Below are positions 50,543 through 58,758 of a stretch of DNA of 64,000 bases, piece after piece. A program made the position numbers and the translations under genes. The DNA is from Bacillaceae bacterium Marseille-Q3522. Its GTDB lineage: Bacteria > Bacillota > Bacilli > Bacillales > Cytobacillaceae. Under the pieces are notes generated by a model. It had not been told where the DNA came from. It did not search any database and saw only the letters and a program-made list of their open reading frames with translations. Positions within the stretch are counted from its first letter, which is position 1. Every line of letters starts with the position of its first letter. The stretch spans positions 38,357 through 102,356 of the forward strand of contig JAGKQJ010000002.1 in NCBI GenBank assembly GCA_017898095.1, written 5' to 3'.

Positions 50543-50733
50543 CGGGTGGATACCTCCTTTCCACCCAACCACGCGTCGATCTCGTCCAAGTCGAAGATAA
50601 GGACACGCGGCGAAGGCTTGTGAAATGGAATGTTGTTTGTTTTCATTAATTCCTGAATCGTGGTCCGGCTGATCGGGCAGTTGATGGATGACAGGTATTC
50701 ACTTAAGCGTTGCGAGCCACGAATTTTTCTCAT
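50539..50733 (-). CDS. Excisionase-like HTH protein
   Basis: 64 residues (MRKIRGSQRLSEYLSSINCPISRTTIQELMKTNNIPFHKPSPRVLIFDLDEIDAWLGGKE), a typical HTH_17/Xis layout: 'i.e.Lgis..ti..l...g.lPf.k.gr..rf...did.WL'. Candidate excisionase or regulator for the radC integrase, though several genes separate the two. Overlaps the antirepressor gene. Confidence 0.75.
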   Translation of the reverse strand: MRKIRGSQRLSEYLSSINCPISRTTIQELMKTNNIPFHKPSPRVLIFDLDEIDAWLGGKEVSTR

Positions 50734-51521
50734 GCCGCATCACCTTCAATTAGCCTTAACAATTCCGGAAATTTCGACTCGAAATAATGCGGCTGCGTCT
50801 CTTTTGGGCTTTTTGGATTTATTAAATTTTTCCCGTAGTACAAGCCCTTCTCCGTAAGAGACTTAAATTCTTTTTTTCCGCCTTTTGAACTTAGGCGGTC
50901 TTTTATCTCAAGTACCCCTAGCTCGATTAGCTTCGTATTGACCTTTGCTGTGCTTGTTTTCACGCCGTTTTCTTTTAGCAGCACCGTAAGCGACTTTGTG
51001 ACTTCTTCATCCACATACATCGGTAAATGGTCAGTGGGGACTCCGAAATGCTTATGCGCCGTTTCCAGCATTTTTAATTTTGATGTCTCATCTACTCGCA
51101 GAATACGTGAAGCGTAATCGACACCGATCAGCTGCATTTCAAAAGCGTCTTTGAGTTGTGGAGCAGATATTATTTTCAAAGTACCTGTTCGTAATCCTTC
51201 AAGCAGATCGTAAACAAAGTCAAAAAATGCATTGGCTTTTGGCTGTTCACTCCATCTACATATTTCGTAAACGCCTTTGGCTGAATAAATCACAGATTTT
51301 TGAGCTCCACCTCCGGGGGTTACCGTATCGGTAACACCTGAAAACTTGTCCAGTCTTTCTTTATGCGAAGCATGGAGTTTCGCAATTGCGACCCTAGGAT
51401 CTGAGTATTCTAACGCCTCACCTATTTGTTTACGAGACATCCAGATCTCCTTTCCGTCTGAATAGATGTCACAATTAACAGCCCCAAATTTTAATGATTT
51501 AATAAGGCTTAAATTAGGCAT
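50730..51521 (-). CDS. Phage antirepressor, BRO-N type
   Basis: 263 residues; BRO-N domain (FGAVNCDIYSDGKEIWMSRKQIGEALEYSDPRVAIAKLHASHKERLDKFS...GVYEICRWSEQPKANAFFDFVYDLLEGLR) and a C-terminal DNA-binding-like half. Antirepressors of this kind bind or titrate the CI repressor and promote lytic growth. Second gene of the lytic operon. Confidence 0.85.
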   Translation of the reverse strand: MPNLSLIKSLKFGAVNCDIYSDGKEIWMSRKQIGEALEYSDPRVAIAKLHASHKERLDKFSGVTDTVTPGGGAQKSVIYSAKGVYEICRWSEQPKANAFFDFVYDLLEGLRTGTLKIISAPQLKDAFEMQLIGVDYASRILRVDETSKLKMLETAHKHFGVPTDHLPMYVDEEVTKSLTVLLKENGVKTSTAKVNTKLIELGVLEIKDRLSSKGGKKEFKSLTEKGLYYGKNLINPKSPKETQPHYFESKFPELLRLIEGDAA

Positions 51522-51538
51522 TTTATGGCTCCTTTCTT

Positions 51539-51763
51539 TTAACTACATTTAAACCGTAGTTTCTCGTCAAAAAAAATTATGTTTTCCAAATTAATCCCCA
51601 CGATTTTTGCAAATTTAAAAGCCACATCCATACGAAAAATTTTACGGTATTTTTCATACTCAATATAGGTTTTTTCGGACATTCCAAGTTTTTCAGCCAT
51701 TTGCTTCTGTGTTAAGCCAGCCATAATTCTTGCTTGCATTAGCGTAAAATTCAAGTCATTCAT
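51539..51763 (-). CDS. Cro-like HTH repressor
   Basis: 74 residues; HTH FTLMQARIMAGLTQKQMAEKLGMSEKTYIEYEKYRKIFR. First lytic-side gene, divergent from the CI-like gene, as for Cro. Its promoter holds an operator in its spacer (51791-51811). Confidence 0.8.
   Translation of the reverse strand: MNDLNFTLMQARIMAGLTQKQMAEKLGMSEKTYIEYEKYRKIFRMDVAFKFAKIVGINLENIIFFDEKLRFKCS
51541..51561. promoter_or_regulatory. Operator-like inverted repeat before antirepressor
   Basis: AACTAC-N9-GTAGTT, the same layout as the site in the cro promoter (ACTAC-N9-GTAGT at 51792-51810). It lies in the last codons of the Cro-like gene, 20-40 bases before the antirepressor start. Confidence 0.5.
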
Positions 51764-51781
51764 GTTAAATCACCTCCTTGT

Positions 51782-51815
51782 TGAATATAATACTACAGTA
51801 TTTCCGTAGTTTCAA
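51782..51815 (-). promoter_or_regulatory. Lytic (cro) promoter with operator in its spacer
   Basis: On the minus strand TTGAAA, 17 bases, TATTAT; the inverted repeat ACTAC-N9-GTAGT occupies the spacer, so a bound repressor would block RNA polymerase. Confidence 0.65.
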
Positions 51816-51863
51816 GTAAAAATTGAAATTTTTTTTATTATAAATGAGTTTTTTTCTATTTAT

Positions 51864-51894
51864 ACTGTACATTTTTACAGTTTTGCTTTATAAT
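51864..51894 (+). promoter_or_regulatory. Repressor-maintenance promoter with operator
   Basis: TGTACA (51866-51871), 17 bases, TATAAT (51889-51894); the inverted repeat ACTGTA-N6-TACAGT (51864-51881) overlaps the -35 box. Suits autoregulation or Cro repression of the CI-like gene. Confidence 0.6.
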
Positions 51895-51919
51895 AAAGAA
51901 TAAAGGAGGTGAGAATTAC

Positions 51920-52546
51920 TTGAAACTAGGAGACAAGATAAAAAAATTAAGAAAAGAAAAAAGGATGACTCAAGCTGATCTGTCTAAGAAATTGAAAGTG
52001 GCTCCTACATCGGTATCATCATGGGAGAGAAATGAAAACAACCCATTGATGGATAAGATCACTATAATGTCAAAATTATTTGATGTCCCAATAAGTTATT
52101 TCTTTGATTCCGACGTTATAAAAGAAGAACCTGCAGAATATATAGTGGGGGTAAATAATGCAGATGCAGTTGACCTTCCTATTGTTGGAAGGATTTCCTG
52201 TGGGAATGGTGTAGTAGCATTTCACGACGTCGAGGGCTATGAGTCTATTCCGGTAGATTGGGTAACTGGCGGGGAGTATTTCTTTTTAAGGGCCAAAGGA
52301 GACAGCATGATAAACGCCAGGATACTAGACGGGGATTTATTATTGATAAGAAAACAAGAGGACGTGGAAAACGGAGAGATAGCAGCGATACTGATAGAAG
52401 AAGATGCGGTTTTGAAGAGGGTTTATAAAACTGGAAACAACACCATTTTGCAGAGTGAGAACCCGAAATACCCGCCCATATTATTAGACAAAAGTAAAAA
52501 TATCAGAATAATAGGGAAGCTTAAAAGGAATGTAATAAAGTTTTAA
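51920..52546 (+). CDS. CI/LexA-like repressor with S24 peptidase domain
   Basis: 208 residues. N-terminal HTH (KIKKLRKEKRMTQADLSKKLKVAPTSVSSWERNENNPLMDKI), a linker and an S24 self-cleaving domain: cleavage site Cys-Gly in RISCGNGV, catalytic Ser in AKGDSMINAR and Lys in DAVLKRVYK. RecA filaments would trigger cleavage and prophage induction. Start is TTG, 10 bases after AAAGGAGG. Confidence 0.93.
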   Translation: MKLGDKIKKLRKEKRMTQADLSKKLKVAPTSVSSWERNENNPLMDKITIMSKLFDVPISYFFDSDVIKEEPAEYIVGVNNADAVDLPIVGRISCGNGVVAFHDVEGYESIPVDWVTGGEYFFLRAKGDSMINARILDGDLLLIRKQEDVENGEIAAILIEEDAVLKRVYKTGNNTILQSENPKYPPILLDKSKNIRIIGKLKRNVIKF

Positions 52547-52568
52547 ATTTTTAGCGCTAGAAATTTAA

Positions 52569-52589
52569 CCGGCGAGTAGCTCTCGCCGG
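52569..52589 (+). terminator. GC-rich hairpin after the repressor gene
   Basis: CCGGCGAG (52569-52576) and CTCGCCGG (52582-52589), perfect 8-bp stem, 5-base loop. No real T-run follows, so it may only slow polymerase or protect the repressor mRNA 3' end before the integrase gene. Confidence 0.5.
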
Positions 52590-52613
52590 CATTTAAAAAA
52601 AGGAGGATGAATA

Positions 52614-53765
52614 ATGGCATCTATACAACCACTTGGAAACGATAGGTATAAAATTTTTGTGGATGTTGAAGTGGAAGAAGGCCAGCCGAGAAAGCGCCGT
52701 ACAAAGACTGTATCTGCAAAATCGGATCTGGCATTGCGAAAAGCCGTTACGGCATTTGAAATAGAAGTCAGCCAAGAAAATCAAAACCTGTCTAAGATAA
52801 CATTTAAGGCTTTTGCAGAACGTTGGATGAACGTATATGTTAGGTCAAAGTTGGCAATAAAAACACGAAATTCGTATCAATCATATCTGGACAACGGTAT
52901 TTCAGATTTTTTTAACAATATGCAATTAAGCAAGATTAAAACATATCACGTCGAAAAGTTTTTTGCCGAGCAGAAAAAAATTGAAGCCGGATCGCAGATA
53001 GGGAAATATCTTTGCTTATGCAGCATCTTTACACGCGCGATTAAATGGGGATTGCTAGAAAAATCTCCGATGGAAGACGTTGATAAGCCGGCTGAACGAT
53101 CACGTCGAAACAGACCGTTTAAAGCGTACACGGAAAAGCAACTGCAGGAAGTGCTTACCTATGTGGATAGACTCGCCTATCCTAAACTGCGTGCCCAGGT
53201 CAAACTGGCTTGTCTCGTCGGGATGAGGATGGCTGAAATAGCCGGACTGCGTAAGGAATGTATCGACTTTGTACACAATACTATACGAGTCGATAAAACG
53301 TTGCAATATGATAAAGAGAAGAAAGAATTCTCGTTGGGCCCAGTTAAAAATAAAACGCCTCGTACCGTTAATGCCCCAAAAAAATTTATGCAAGGCGAAC
53401 TGAAAGAGTACGTTGTCTGGCACAACTGGATGGAAAAGAAGTGTGGGGAAGCCTGGTCACCACTTAAGATTAAAAAAGAGCCTGTTAATTTACTTTTTAC
53501 AAATGATATTGGATTTCCTAACCATCCAAACAGTATGGCCAATGAGTGGGCAAAATTTTTGCACCGGCACCCAGAATTACCATACTTAAATTTTCATGGG
53601 TTGCGGCACACCTGCGCGTCTATGATGCTGTTGAAAAATGTAAATTTTAAAATCATCCAAGAACAATTAGGCCATAAAAACATCGAAGAAACGATACAAA
53701 CCTATAGCCATTTGGAAGAAAAAAGTAAAGAAGAAGCGCTAAACAGGTTGGATGAGATACTATAG
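52614..53765 (+). CDS. int: Prophage integrase (tyrosine recombinase)
   Basis: 383 residues: AP2-like arm-binding N-terminus (MASIQPLGNDRYKIFVDVEVEEGQPRKRRTKTVSAKSD), SAM-like core domain and catalytic domain with Arg in VGMRMAEIAGL, Lys in PVKNKTPRT, HGLRHT, LGHKN and Tyr in TYSHL. Ends 73 bases from attR. GGAGGATGA precedes the start. It integrates at the 22-base core in radC. Confidence 0.95.
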   Translation: MASIQPLGNDRYKIFVDVEVEEGQPRKRRTKTVSAKSDLALRKAVTAFEIEVSQENQNLSKITFKAFAERWMNVYVRSKLAIKTRNSYQSYLDNGISDFFNNMQLSKIKTYHVEKFFAEQKKIEAGSQIGKYLCLCSIFTRAIKWGLLEKSPMEDVDKPAERSRRNRPFKAYTEKQLQEVLTYVDRLAYPKLRAQVKLACLVGMRMAEIAGLRKECIDFVHNTIRVDKTLQYDKEKKEFSLGPVKNKTPRTVNAPKKFMQGELKEYVVWHNWMEKKCGEAWSPLKIKKEPVNLLFTNDIGFPNHPNSMANEWAKFLHRHPELPYLNFHGLRHTCASMMLLKNVNFKIIQEQLGHKNIEETIQTYSHLEEKSKEEALNRLDEIL

Positions 53766-53784
53766 TTTGTCACTTTTTTGTCAC
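53765..53784 (+). repeat. Putative integrase arm-type sites, right side
   Basis: GTTTGTCACTTTTTTGTCAC, two direct TGTCAC elements, 19 of 20 bases identical to 7691-7710. Confidence 0.6.
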
Positions 53785-53837
53785 TTGTTTAAAGTGCAAA
53801 TCTTGTTAGACCAATCACTATCAGTATATTCGGCAAC

Positions 53838-53859
53838 GGATGGACGATACTGGAATTGA
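53838..53859. repeat. attR core (22-bp direct repeat)
   Basis: Exact second copy of the 22-base core at 7559-7580, marking the right prophage-host junction inside radC. Confidence 0.95.
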
Positions 53860-54319
53860 GGCTGCCAATAAAAATGGTTTGTTTATGCAATACTTGATTT
53901 TTCACGTTGAGATAACAACAAACAAAGTGTTCTTGTGTGAGGAAACGCATATCCTCCATCACATACTTTGCCCCATCTTCCGGCGACCGTATGACATAAC
54001 GATCCTGTACATGAAGCATGGAAATTCTTCTTCCAATTTCCAAAGCAGCTAAGACTTGTATAGCTTTTGCTGTCCCAATTCCTTTTATTGCAGTAATTTC
54101 TTCAAGTGAGGCATCTTTTAAAAGTCTTAGTCCTTCGAAATGGGTTAAGAGGCGGTTCGCAAGTTGCAGCACGGATTCTTCCTTCGTACCTGTTCGCAGT
54201 AAGATTGCAATAAGTTCATGATTCGATAAACTTTCCGGTCCATTTCGTATAAAACGTTCCCTGGGCCGTTCATCTTGTGGAAAATCTCTTATCATTAATG
54301 ACTGTGTATCTTGATCCAT
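53838..54319 (-). pseudogene. radC: radC 5' fragment interrupted by prophage
   Basis: About 160 native residues: MDQDTQSLMIRDFPQDERPRERF..., the helix-hairpin-helix LEEITAIKGIGTAKAIQVLAALEIGRR and the start of the JAB domain, up to SLNSSIVHP. The frame then runs into phage DNA (LPNILIVIGLTRFAL-stop at 53789), losing the HNHPSG metal motif. Start ATG at 54319 follows GGGAGG. The protein is probably non-functional while the prophage is present. Confidence 0.93.
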
Positions 54320-54401
54320 TTCATTTCCTCCCAATATTTCTTTCCGGGAGCTTGTCTTTGAAAGAGAATGAACAAATAAGGATCGGAAATCCCAGTGGAA
54401 A

Positions 54402-54977
54402 CTAAAATGGAGGCGGAAATCCGATTTTTTTCAATTCTTGAATCGTCCGGGAAAGAGGAAGGCCGACAACGGTAAAATAATCGCCCTTTATCGCCTTTAC
54501 AAGTAATTTCCCGTATCCTTGAATTCCGTAACCGCCGGCCTTGTCCATTGACTCGCCGGTATCAAGATAAGCATTCATTTCTTCTTCAGACAGTTCCCAA
54601 AAAGCAACATCTGTTTTTTCATAAAACTGAATTTGTTTTCCCAGACAAATAATGGAAACTCCTGTATAAACTTGATGCAACTGTCCGGAAAGGTTTTGTA
54701 ACATATTAAATGCTTCTGTACGGTTTTTCGGCTTACCAAGTACTGCTTTTTCAAACACAACCACCGTATCTGCGCCAAGGATGTATGAATCGGGATACAT
54801 TTTGGAAACAGCTTTTGCCTTTCTGCCTGCAAGTTCAATTACAATTTCCTCAGGAGACATCTGCGGAGAATAGCTCTCATCCACATCACTGCTTACAACT
54901 TGAAAAGGAATATGAAGACTTTCCAGAAGTATTTTTCTGCGAGGAGAAGACGAGGCTAAAATAAGTTTTTTTTGCAT
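54402..54977 (-). CDS. maf: Maf-family nucleotide pyrophosphatase
   Basis: 191 residues: KKLILASSSPRRKILLESLHIPFQVVSSDVDE, ILGADTVVVFEKAVLGKP and DKAGGYGIQGYG are the Maf signature. Hydrolyses dTTP/UTP and modified nucleotides; linked to septum formation in B. subtilis. Start ATG at 54977 after GGTG. Upstream of radC as in other Bacillaceae. Confidence 0.95.
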   Translation of the reverse strand: MQKKLILASSSPRRKILLESLHIPFQVVSSDVDESYSPQMSPEEIVIELAGRKAKAVSKMYPDSYILGADTVVVFEKAVLGKPKNRTEAFNMLQNLSGQLHQVYTGVSIICLGKQIQFYEKTDVAFWELSEEEMNAYLDTGESMDKAGGYGIQGYGKLLVKAIKGDYFTVVGLPLSRTIQELKKIGFPPPF

Positions 54978-55142
54978 TACATCACCTTTCACCTTTCTAT
55001 TATCAATAAGGGAGAACCAGTACTATCGTACCAAACTTTAGCTCCTCCAGCAAATTATATCCTGCACTATTTCCCTGAAAATAATGCTTTTTGGCGGGGC
55101 AGAGCTGCTGAGTTATTTATTTAATTGAACGGGGATACCAAT

Positions 55143-55183
55143 ACGAAAATAACAGGAAAGATTCCCTTTCCTGTTATTTTCGT
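55143..55183. terminator. Long hairpin between spoIIB and maf
   Basis: 18-base perfect arms (ACGAAAATAACAGGAAAG at 55143-55160) with a 5-base loop. A T-run follows on the plus strand but not on the minus strand, so for the pil-spoIIB transcript it may be a processing or stability element. The rest of 54978-55208 shows nothing else. Confidence 0.6.
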
Positions 55184-55208
55184 GACTATTTTTTTGGGGG
55201 ATGCGATC

Positions 55209-56270
55209 TTACAAAGCGTAATAAAACGTAAGGAAGGTTAGCAGGTGCTGCTGGATTTCAGAAATAGACTGTTCCTGATTATTTTGCGGGAAATCGGTGA
55301 TCTTATTAACCGCACCCGCTAAATTTGCCGCAATTTGTTGATATTTCTCATCAGAAAATAAATTGGTGTCCAGTTCGTTGAGAAAGCTGCCTTGCTTCTC
55401 AACTTCGTTAACGACCTCTTCCGGTATAGACGAAGAGATCTGTGCTGCAGCGGCCGCTTTCGCCAACAACGGATAGAGAGAATGGATCTGCTCCATCAGC
55501 CGTTTATCTTCCGCCGATAGTTGCGTTAGATCTTTCGCTTCCGTATTTATTTGTTTTTGCCATGCTTCTACCCCTGCAGACTCCGATAGAAGCTTTATTT
55601 CCTTCGCTTGTTCAAGTGAATCGGCAACACCGATTAATAAGATCGATTCTCCTTTCGCAGTAATAATAGCATTGGCAATCCCCTGATTATTTAACTCATT
55701 TTGCCGCTCTTTCGCACCATTTCCGTTGCTGTAAACTCCTTCTTGGACAACAAAAGAAGTGAGAGCCGGAAGAGATACGGCAGCAGATCCGGTTATTTTC
55801 CCCTGGCTTTCCTCGTCTGTACCATTTTTTGGAGGTGCTGTTGCTGTTTCCGTATTCTCTGGCGGATCAGAATTAACTACATTTAGCATGACAATTCCAA
55901 GGTTTGTCCCTAATAATACAGCGAGAGTGACAGCACCTATAAAGGATGGAAATTTACGTTGATTTTGCCCGATGTTCCCATTCCAAGATAATACTGCTTT
56001 TTTCTTTTTTTTCGCTTTTTTTTCATCAAGGTTCACGATTTTATATTCTTTATTCGGTTCTTCCGGCAAAAGCCAAGTAAACTCATCTTCCTCTTTCGTA
56101 TCTGTCAAAGTTTGAAATTGCTGCGGCCCGGCATCGCTTTTCTTTTTTTTAAAAGTTTCAGCTGTACTTACTACTTGATTGTTTTCTGCTTGATTCTGTT
56201 CACCGTCGATAGGACGATGAGCGTTATTCATTTTAATGGTAATTGTATTGCTTTTCTTCGACGGTTCCAT
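55209..56270 (-). CDS. spoIIB: SpoIIB-like SPOR-domain protein
   Basis: 353 residues: long charged cytosolic N-terminus, one membrane segment (about 109-131, FIGAVTLAVLLGTNLGIVMLNVV) and an extracytoplasmic SPOR-like domain (LTSFVVQEGVYSNGNGAKERQNELNNQGIANAII...). SpoIIB helps septal wall thinning in engulfment. Located between pilO and maf, as comC-spoIIB-maf in B. subtilis. Identity relies mostly on context and layout. Confidence 0.8.
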   Translation of the reverse strand: MEPSKKSNTITIKMNNAHRPIDGEQNQAENNQVVSTAETFKKKKSDAGPQQFQTLTDTKEEDEFTWLLPEEPNKEYKIVNLDEKKAKKKKKAVLSWNGNIGQNQRKFPSFIGAVTLAVLLGTNLGIVMLNVVNSDPPENTETATAPPKNGTDEESQGKITGSAAVSLPALTSFVVQEGVYSNGNGAKERQNELNNQGIANAIITAKGESILLIGVADSLEQAKEIKLLSESAGVEAWQKQINTEAKDLTQLSAEDKRLMEQIHSLYPLLAKAAAAAQISSSIPEEVVNEVEKQGSFLNELDTNLFSDEKYQQIAANLAGAVNKITDFPQNNQEQSISEIQQHLLTFLTFYYAL

Positions 56271-56400
56271 AGCTCGTCCACCTCCGTGTCGATTGCTAAT
56301 TTGTTCTATCCTAACATAACAATAAAAAAAAATAACAAGACTTTTGTCGTCTTGTTACAGAATGCTTTCGTCAAATATTTCAAATTCATATTAGGAGAAA

Positions 56401-57012
56401 TTAAAAATCATTATCTATGTAAAAGGCAGAAATCTGCAGGCGATAGCTAATGGAGTGATCCTGTTGTTCGCCCGCTATTACAGCCGGACTTGTAAATTCA
56501 ATTTCTTGAACACGAATTATCCGTTCATTTTCCTCCAAAATTTGCATAAATTTTTCATATTGATCGTAACTCGGGGATGTGACTTCCAGCTGAAGCACCA
56601 CCTGCTGCATTCCTTCCGGCAATGTTAAACCGTTTGAGTCTTGCGCTTGTTGTCCTGCTGATGCCGGTGGAGTTTCAGCTGTTGCTTCATTTAGAACGTC
56701 GATTCTCCTTACTATTGTTGCTGTAGCATTTTTCGCATCTTCAATGGAAAGAAGTAATTGTTCCTTAAAAGGTTTATCCGGCAGCTTTATTTTCAGTGCT
56801 TCTGCAAATGGAGCGGCGGATGCAGAAACAGTTCGTTTTTTTTCAGCCGCATCAAGGAGTTGTTCCTCTGCTTTTTTCTGTATCTCGGCATTTTTCAGTT
56901 GCTGGATTTCCGGCAAAAGATATTGGAAGGCCGCAATGGCAATAAAAAGGATAAAAATAAGCCCGCCTGAAAATAGGAGCATTTTTTCCCGTTTTGTAAA
57001 TTCTGATTGCAT
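56401..57012 (-). CDS. pilO: Type IV pilus alignment protein PilO
   Basis: About 203 residues: short cytosolic N-terminus, one membrane segment (MLLFSGGLIFILFIAIAAFQYLL), a coiled coil (IQQLKNAEIQKKAEEQLLDAAEKK) and a ferredoxin-like domain. Third gene of pilMNO. The start could be ATG 57012 or an in-frame GTG 57057; neither has a well-placed ribosome binding site (AAGGAGAGAAGGG lies between them). Confidence 0.8.
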   Translation of the reverse strand: MQSEFTKREKMLLFSGGLIFILFIAIAAFQYLLPEIQQLKNAEIQKKAEEQLLDAAEKKRTVSASAAPFAEALKIKLPDKPFKEQLLLSIEDAKNATATIVRRIDVLNEATAETPPASAGQQAQDSNGLTLPEGMQQVVLQLEVTSPSYDQYEKFMQILEENERIIRVQEIEFTSPAVIAGEQQDHSISYRLQISAFYIDNDF

Positions 57013-57118
57013 GATAGACGGGCACGCAGCCCTTCTCTCCTTTCTAAATATCCACACTCGACCTGTCCATTATTTCAGCGACAAACTGAGAGTTTTTTGC
57101 CTAACCCCGTTCATTCGG

Positions 57119-57697
57119 CTATGATGAACCCTTTTGCTGTCCACCCTGCTGCTGCTTCATTAATCTCTCTTTATTTAGAGTTATTTCATATTCTCCAATA
57201 TAATGCGGATTACTTGCTTCTTCAGTAAGTTGTACAGAGATGATATCGGCATTACTCACCCATTCCTGGTCAAGAAAAGCTTTTAACAAGTTAGCAGGAT
57301 CGCGGCCTGAATTTAAATGCAGGCGCAAGTAAATCGTTCCGTCCTTCCGGTATTGAAAGTTCTCCACTTGGCCTTGCTCTTGTATTAATAATGATAATTT
57401 TTCTGAAATTGGCACTGCTTTTAACGTATGAGTCTCTATCCATGTGAGATACTTCTCTATTTGTAATACATTATCCTCCATTTTGCTATCTGTTAATTGC
57501 TGATTGATTTTTTCCTGTTCCTGCCTGAATTCAGATATAGATTCCTGTACACTCGCTATCTTCCGTTCATAAAAGTGATAAAGGAAAAAACCGGACAACA
57601 GACAAACGAGAAAAAGAACTAAAAAAACGAAGCTTATTTTCACGTATTTGTTTTTTCTATGCTCTTTTTCTGGCAACAAATTGATATCTACAAGCAT
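57119..57697 (-). CDS. pilN: Type IV pilus protein PilN
   Basis: 192 residues beginning MLVDINLLPEKEHR, the PilM-binding signature, then a membrane segment (ISFVFLVLFLVCLLSGFFLYHFY), coiled coil and periplasmic-type domain. Start overlaps pilM's stop. Confidence 0.88.
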   Translation of the reverse strand: MLVDINLLPEKEHRKNKYVKISFVFLVLFLVCLLSGFFLYHFYERKIASVQESISEFRQEQEKINQQLTDSKMEDNVLQIEKYLTWIETHTLKAVPISEKLSLLIQEQGQVENFQYRKDGTIYLRLHLNSGRDPANLLKAFLDQEWVSNADIISVQLTEEASNPHYIGEYEITLNKERLMKQQQGGQQKGSS

Positions 57698-58689
57698 TAC
57701 TGCACCTCTTTTAACCCGAGTCCAAGCGCAAGATAAAAAGCTTGCGGCAAAACTTTCCGCTTTCCATTCACCATTTTCTGATCCGGATGAATCGAGAGTA
57801 CCGGAATTTCATATTGCTTTCTCATTTCCTCTTCAACTTTGGCAATAAGCGGATGATCCCCGCCAAGTAGAATTTTTGTCACACCCTGATTTCCTTGATG
57901 AACTGAAAATTGATAAAAATCCATAATCCGGTCAATTTCTTTAAACAAGTCAAGCAATTGCAGAGAGAATTGCTGTAAATCTCCTTTATAGATGAAAGTG
58001 GCAATTTTTGAACGGCTGATATGAATTTCCCAATCGTCTTCCTTCCATTCAAGGGTTAATTTATGCATCATATAAGGAATATGATCTTCAAAGATGCTTA
58101 TCGTCGCACTGTCCTGATCATATTGAACCATTAATAAGCGCTCATTTTTTACGGCAAAATCCGTCTTTGCATAAAGACGGTACAGGGCAAGCGGAGCGAT
58201 GTCTGCGGCAATCGGCTTCAGTTTCCCATCACTTAGTATATTGGAGTAGGCAAGGACAGCCTCTTCCGGAGCGGCAAAAAGCAGTACCTCCCGCTTACCG
58301 TCAACTTTTTCAAGTATGGTGCAATCAAAAACCGGATCATCAAAAGGCAAATGGATGCTCGTGCCAAATTCCAAATAAAGATACCCTTTTAATTCATCCG
58401 GTTTCACATCCTCCGGTACTTGTACTTTGCGGATAATTACCAATGGATCAGGGACAAGAAAACGGACAGAGCGGCGGCAAATTTTCCAATTATGAACACA
58501 CTCTGTGATTATATTCGAGAAAGCAGGACGGTCGATGATTTTACCTTCTTTTATGATCCCGGCAGGCAGGAGGAATTCCCCCCATTTTTGTGCTGCCGGA
58601 GGATCGGTTTCCTTTATTTCCAGAAAACGAAGCGAATGGTCATTGATGACAAGATTAACAGGATGATTTCTCCAAGTTATGAAGGACAT
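57697..58689 (-). CDS. pilM: Type IV pilus actin-like protein PilM
   Basis: About 330 residues, FtsA/actin-like fold. LVINDHSLRFLEIK is the first phosphate loop, LLMVQYDQDSATISIFED the second and KILLGGDHPLI the adenosine loop. Binds PilN on the cytosolic face and links it to the assembly ATPase. Confidence 0.85.
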   Translation of the reverse strand: MSFITWRNHPVNLVINDHSLRFLEIKETDPPAAQKWGEFLLPAGIIKEGKIIDRPAFSNIITECVHNWKICRRSVRFLVPDPLVIIRKVQVPEDVKPDELKGYLYLEFGTSIHLPFDDPVFDCTILEKVDGKREVLLFAAPEEAVLAYSNILSDGKLKPIAADIAPLALYRLYAKTDFAVKNERLLMVQYDQDSATISIFEDHIPYMMHKLTLEWKEDDWEIHISRSKIATFIYKGDLQQFSLQLLDLFKEIDRIMDFYQFSVHQGNQGVTKILLGGDHPLIAKVEEEMRKQYEIPVLSIHPDQKMVNGKRKVLPQAFYLALGLGLKEVQ

Positions 58690-58758
58690 AAGCAAACGAC
58701 AGCCCCTTCTGTTATTTTCAAGTTAAGGCTTTTCTTTATTCTTTATTCGAAGAGAGAC

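Larger units (their letters stand above)
7559..53859. mobile_element. Complete-looking siphovirus prophage integrated in radC (about 46.3 kb)
   Basis: Bounded by the 22-bp att repeat, with the integrase next to the right end. It carries lysogeny control, replication, HK97-type packaging and head, a long non-contractile tail (tape measure of 1086 residues), lysis and cargo modules. All core structural genes are open without frameshifts other than apparent programmed ones, so it may be inducible. Unit length between equivalent att bases is 46,279 bp. Confidence 0.95.

Noticed and set aside
52569..52589. Strong intrinsic terminator after the repressor
   Set aside because: Stem is strong but lacks a T-run, so kept only as a hairpin with moderate confidence.
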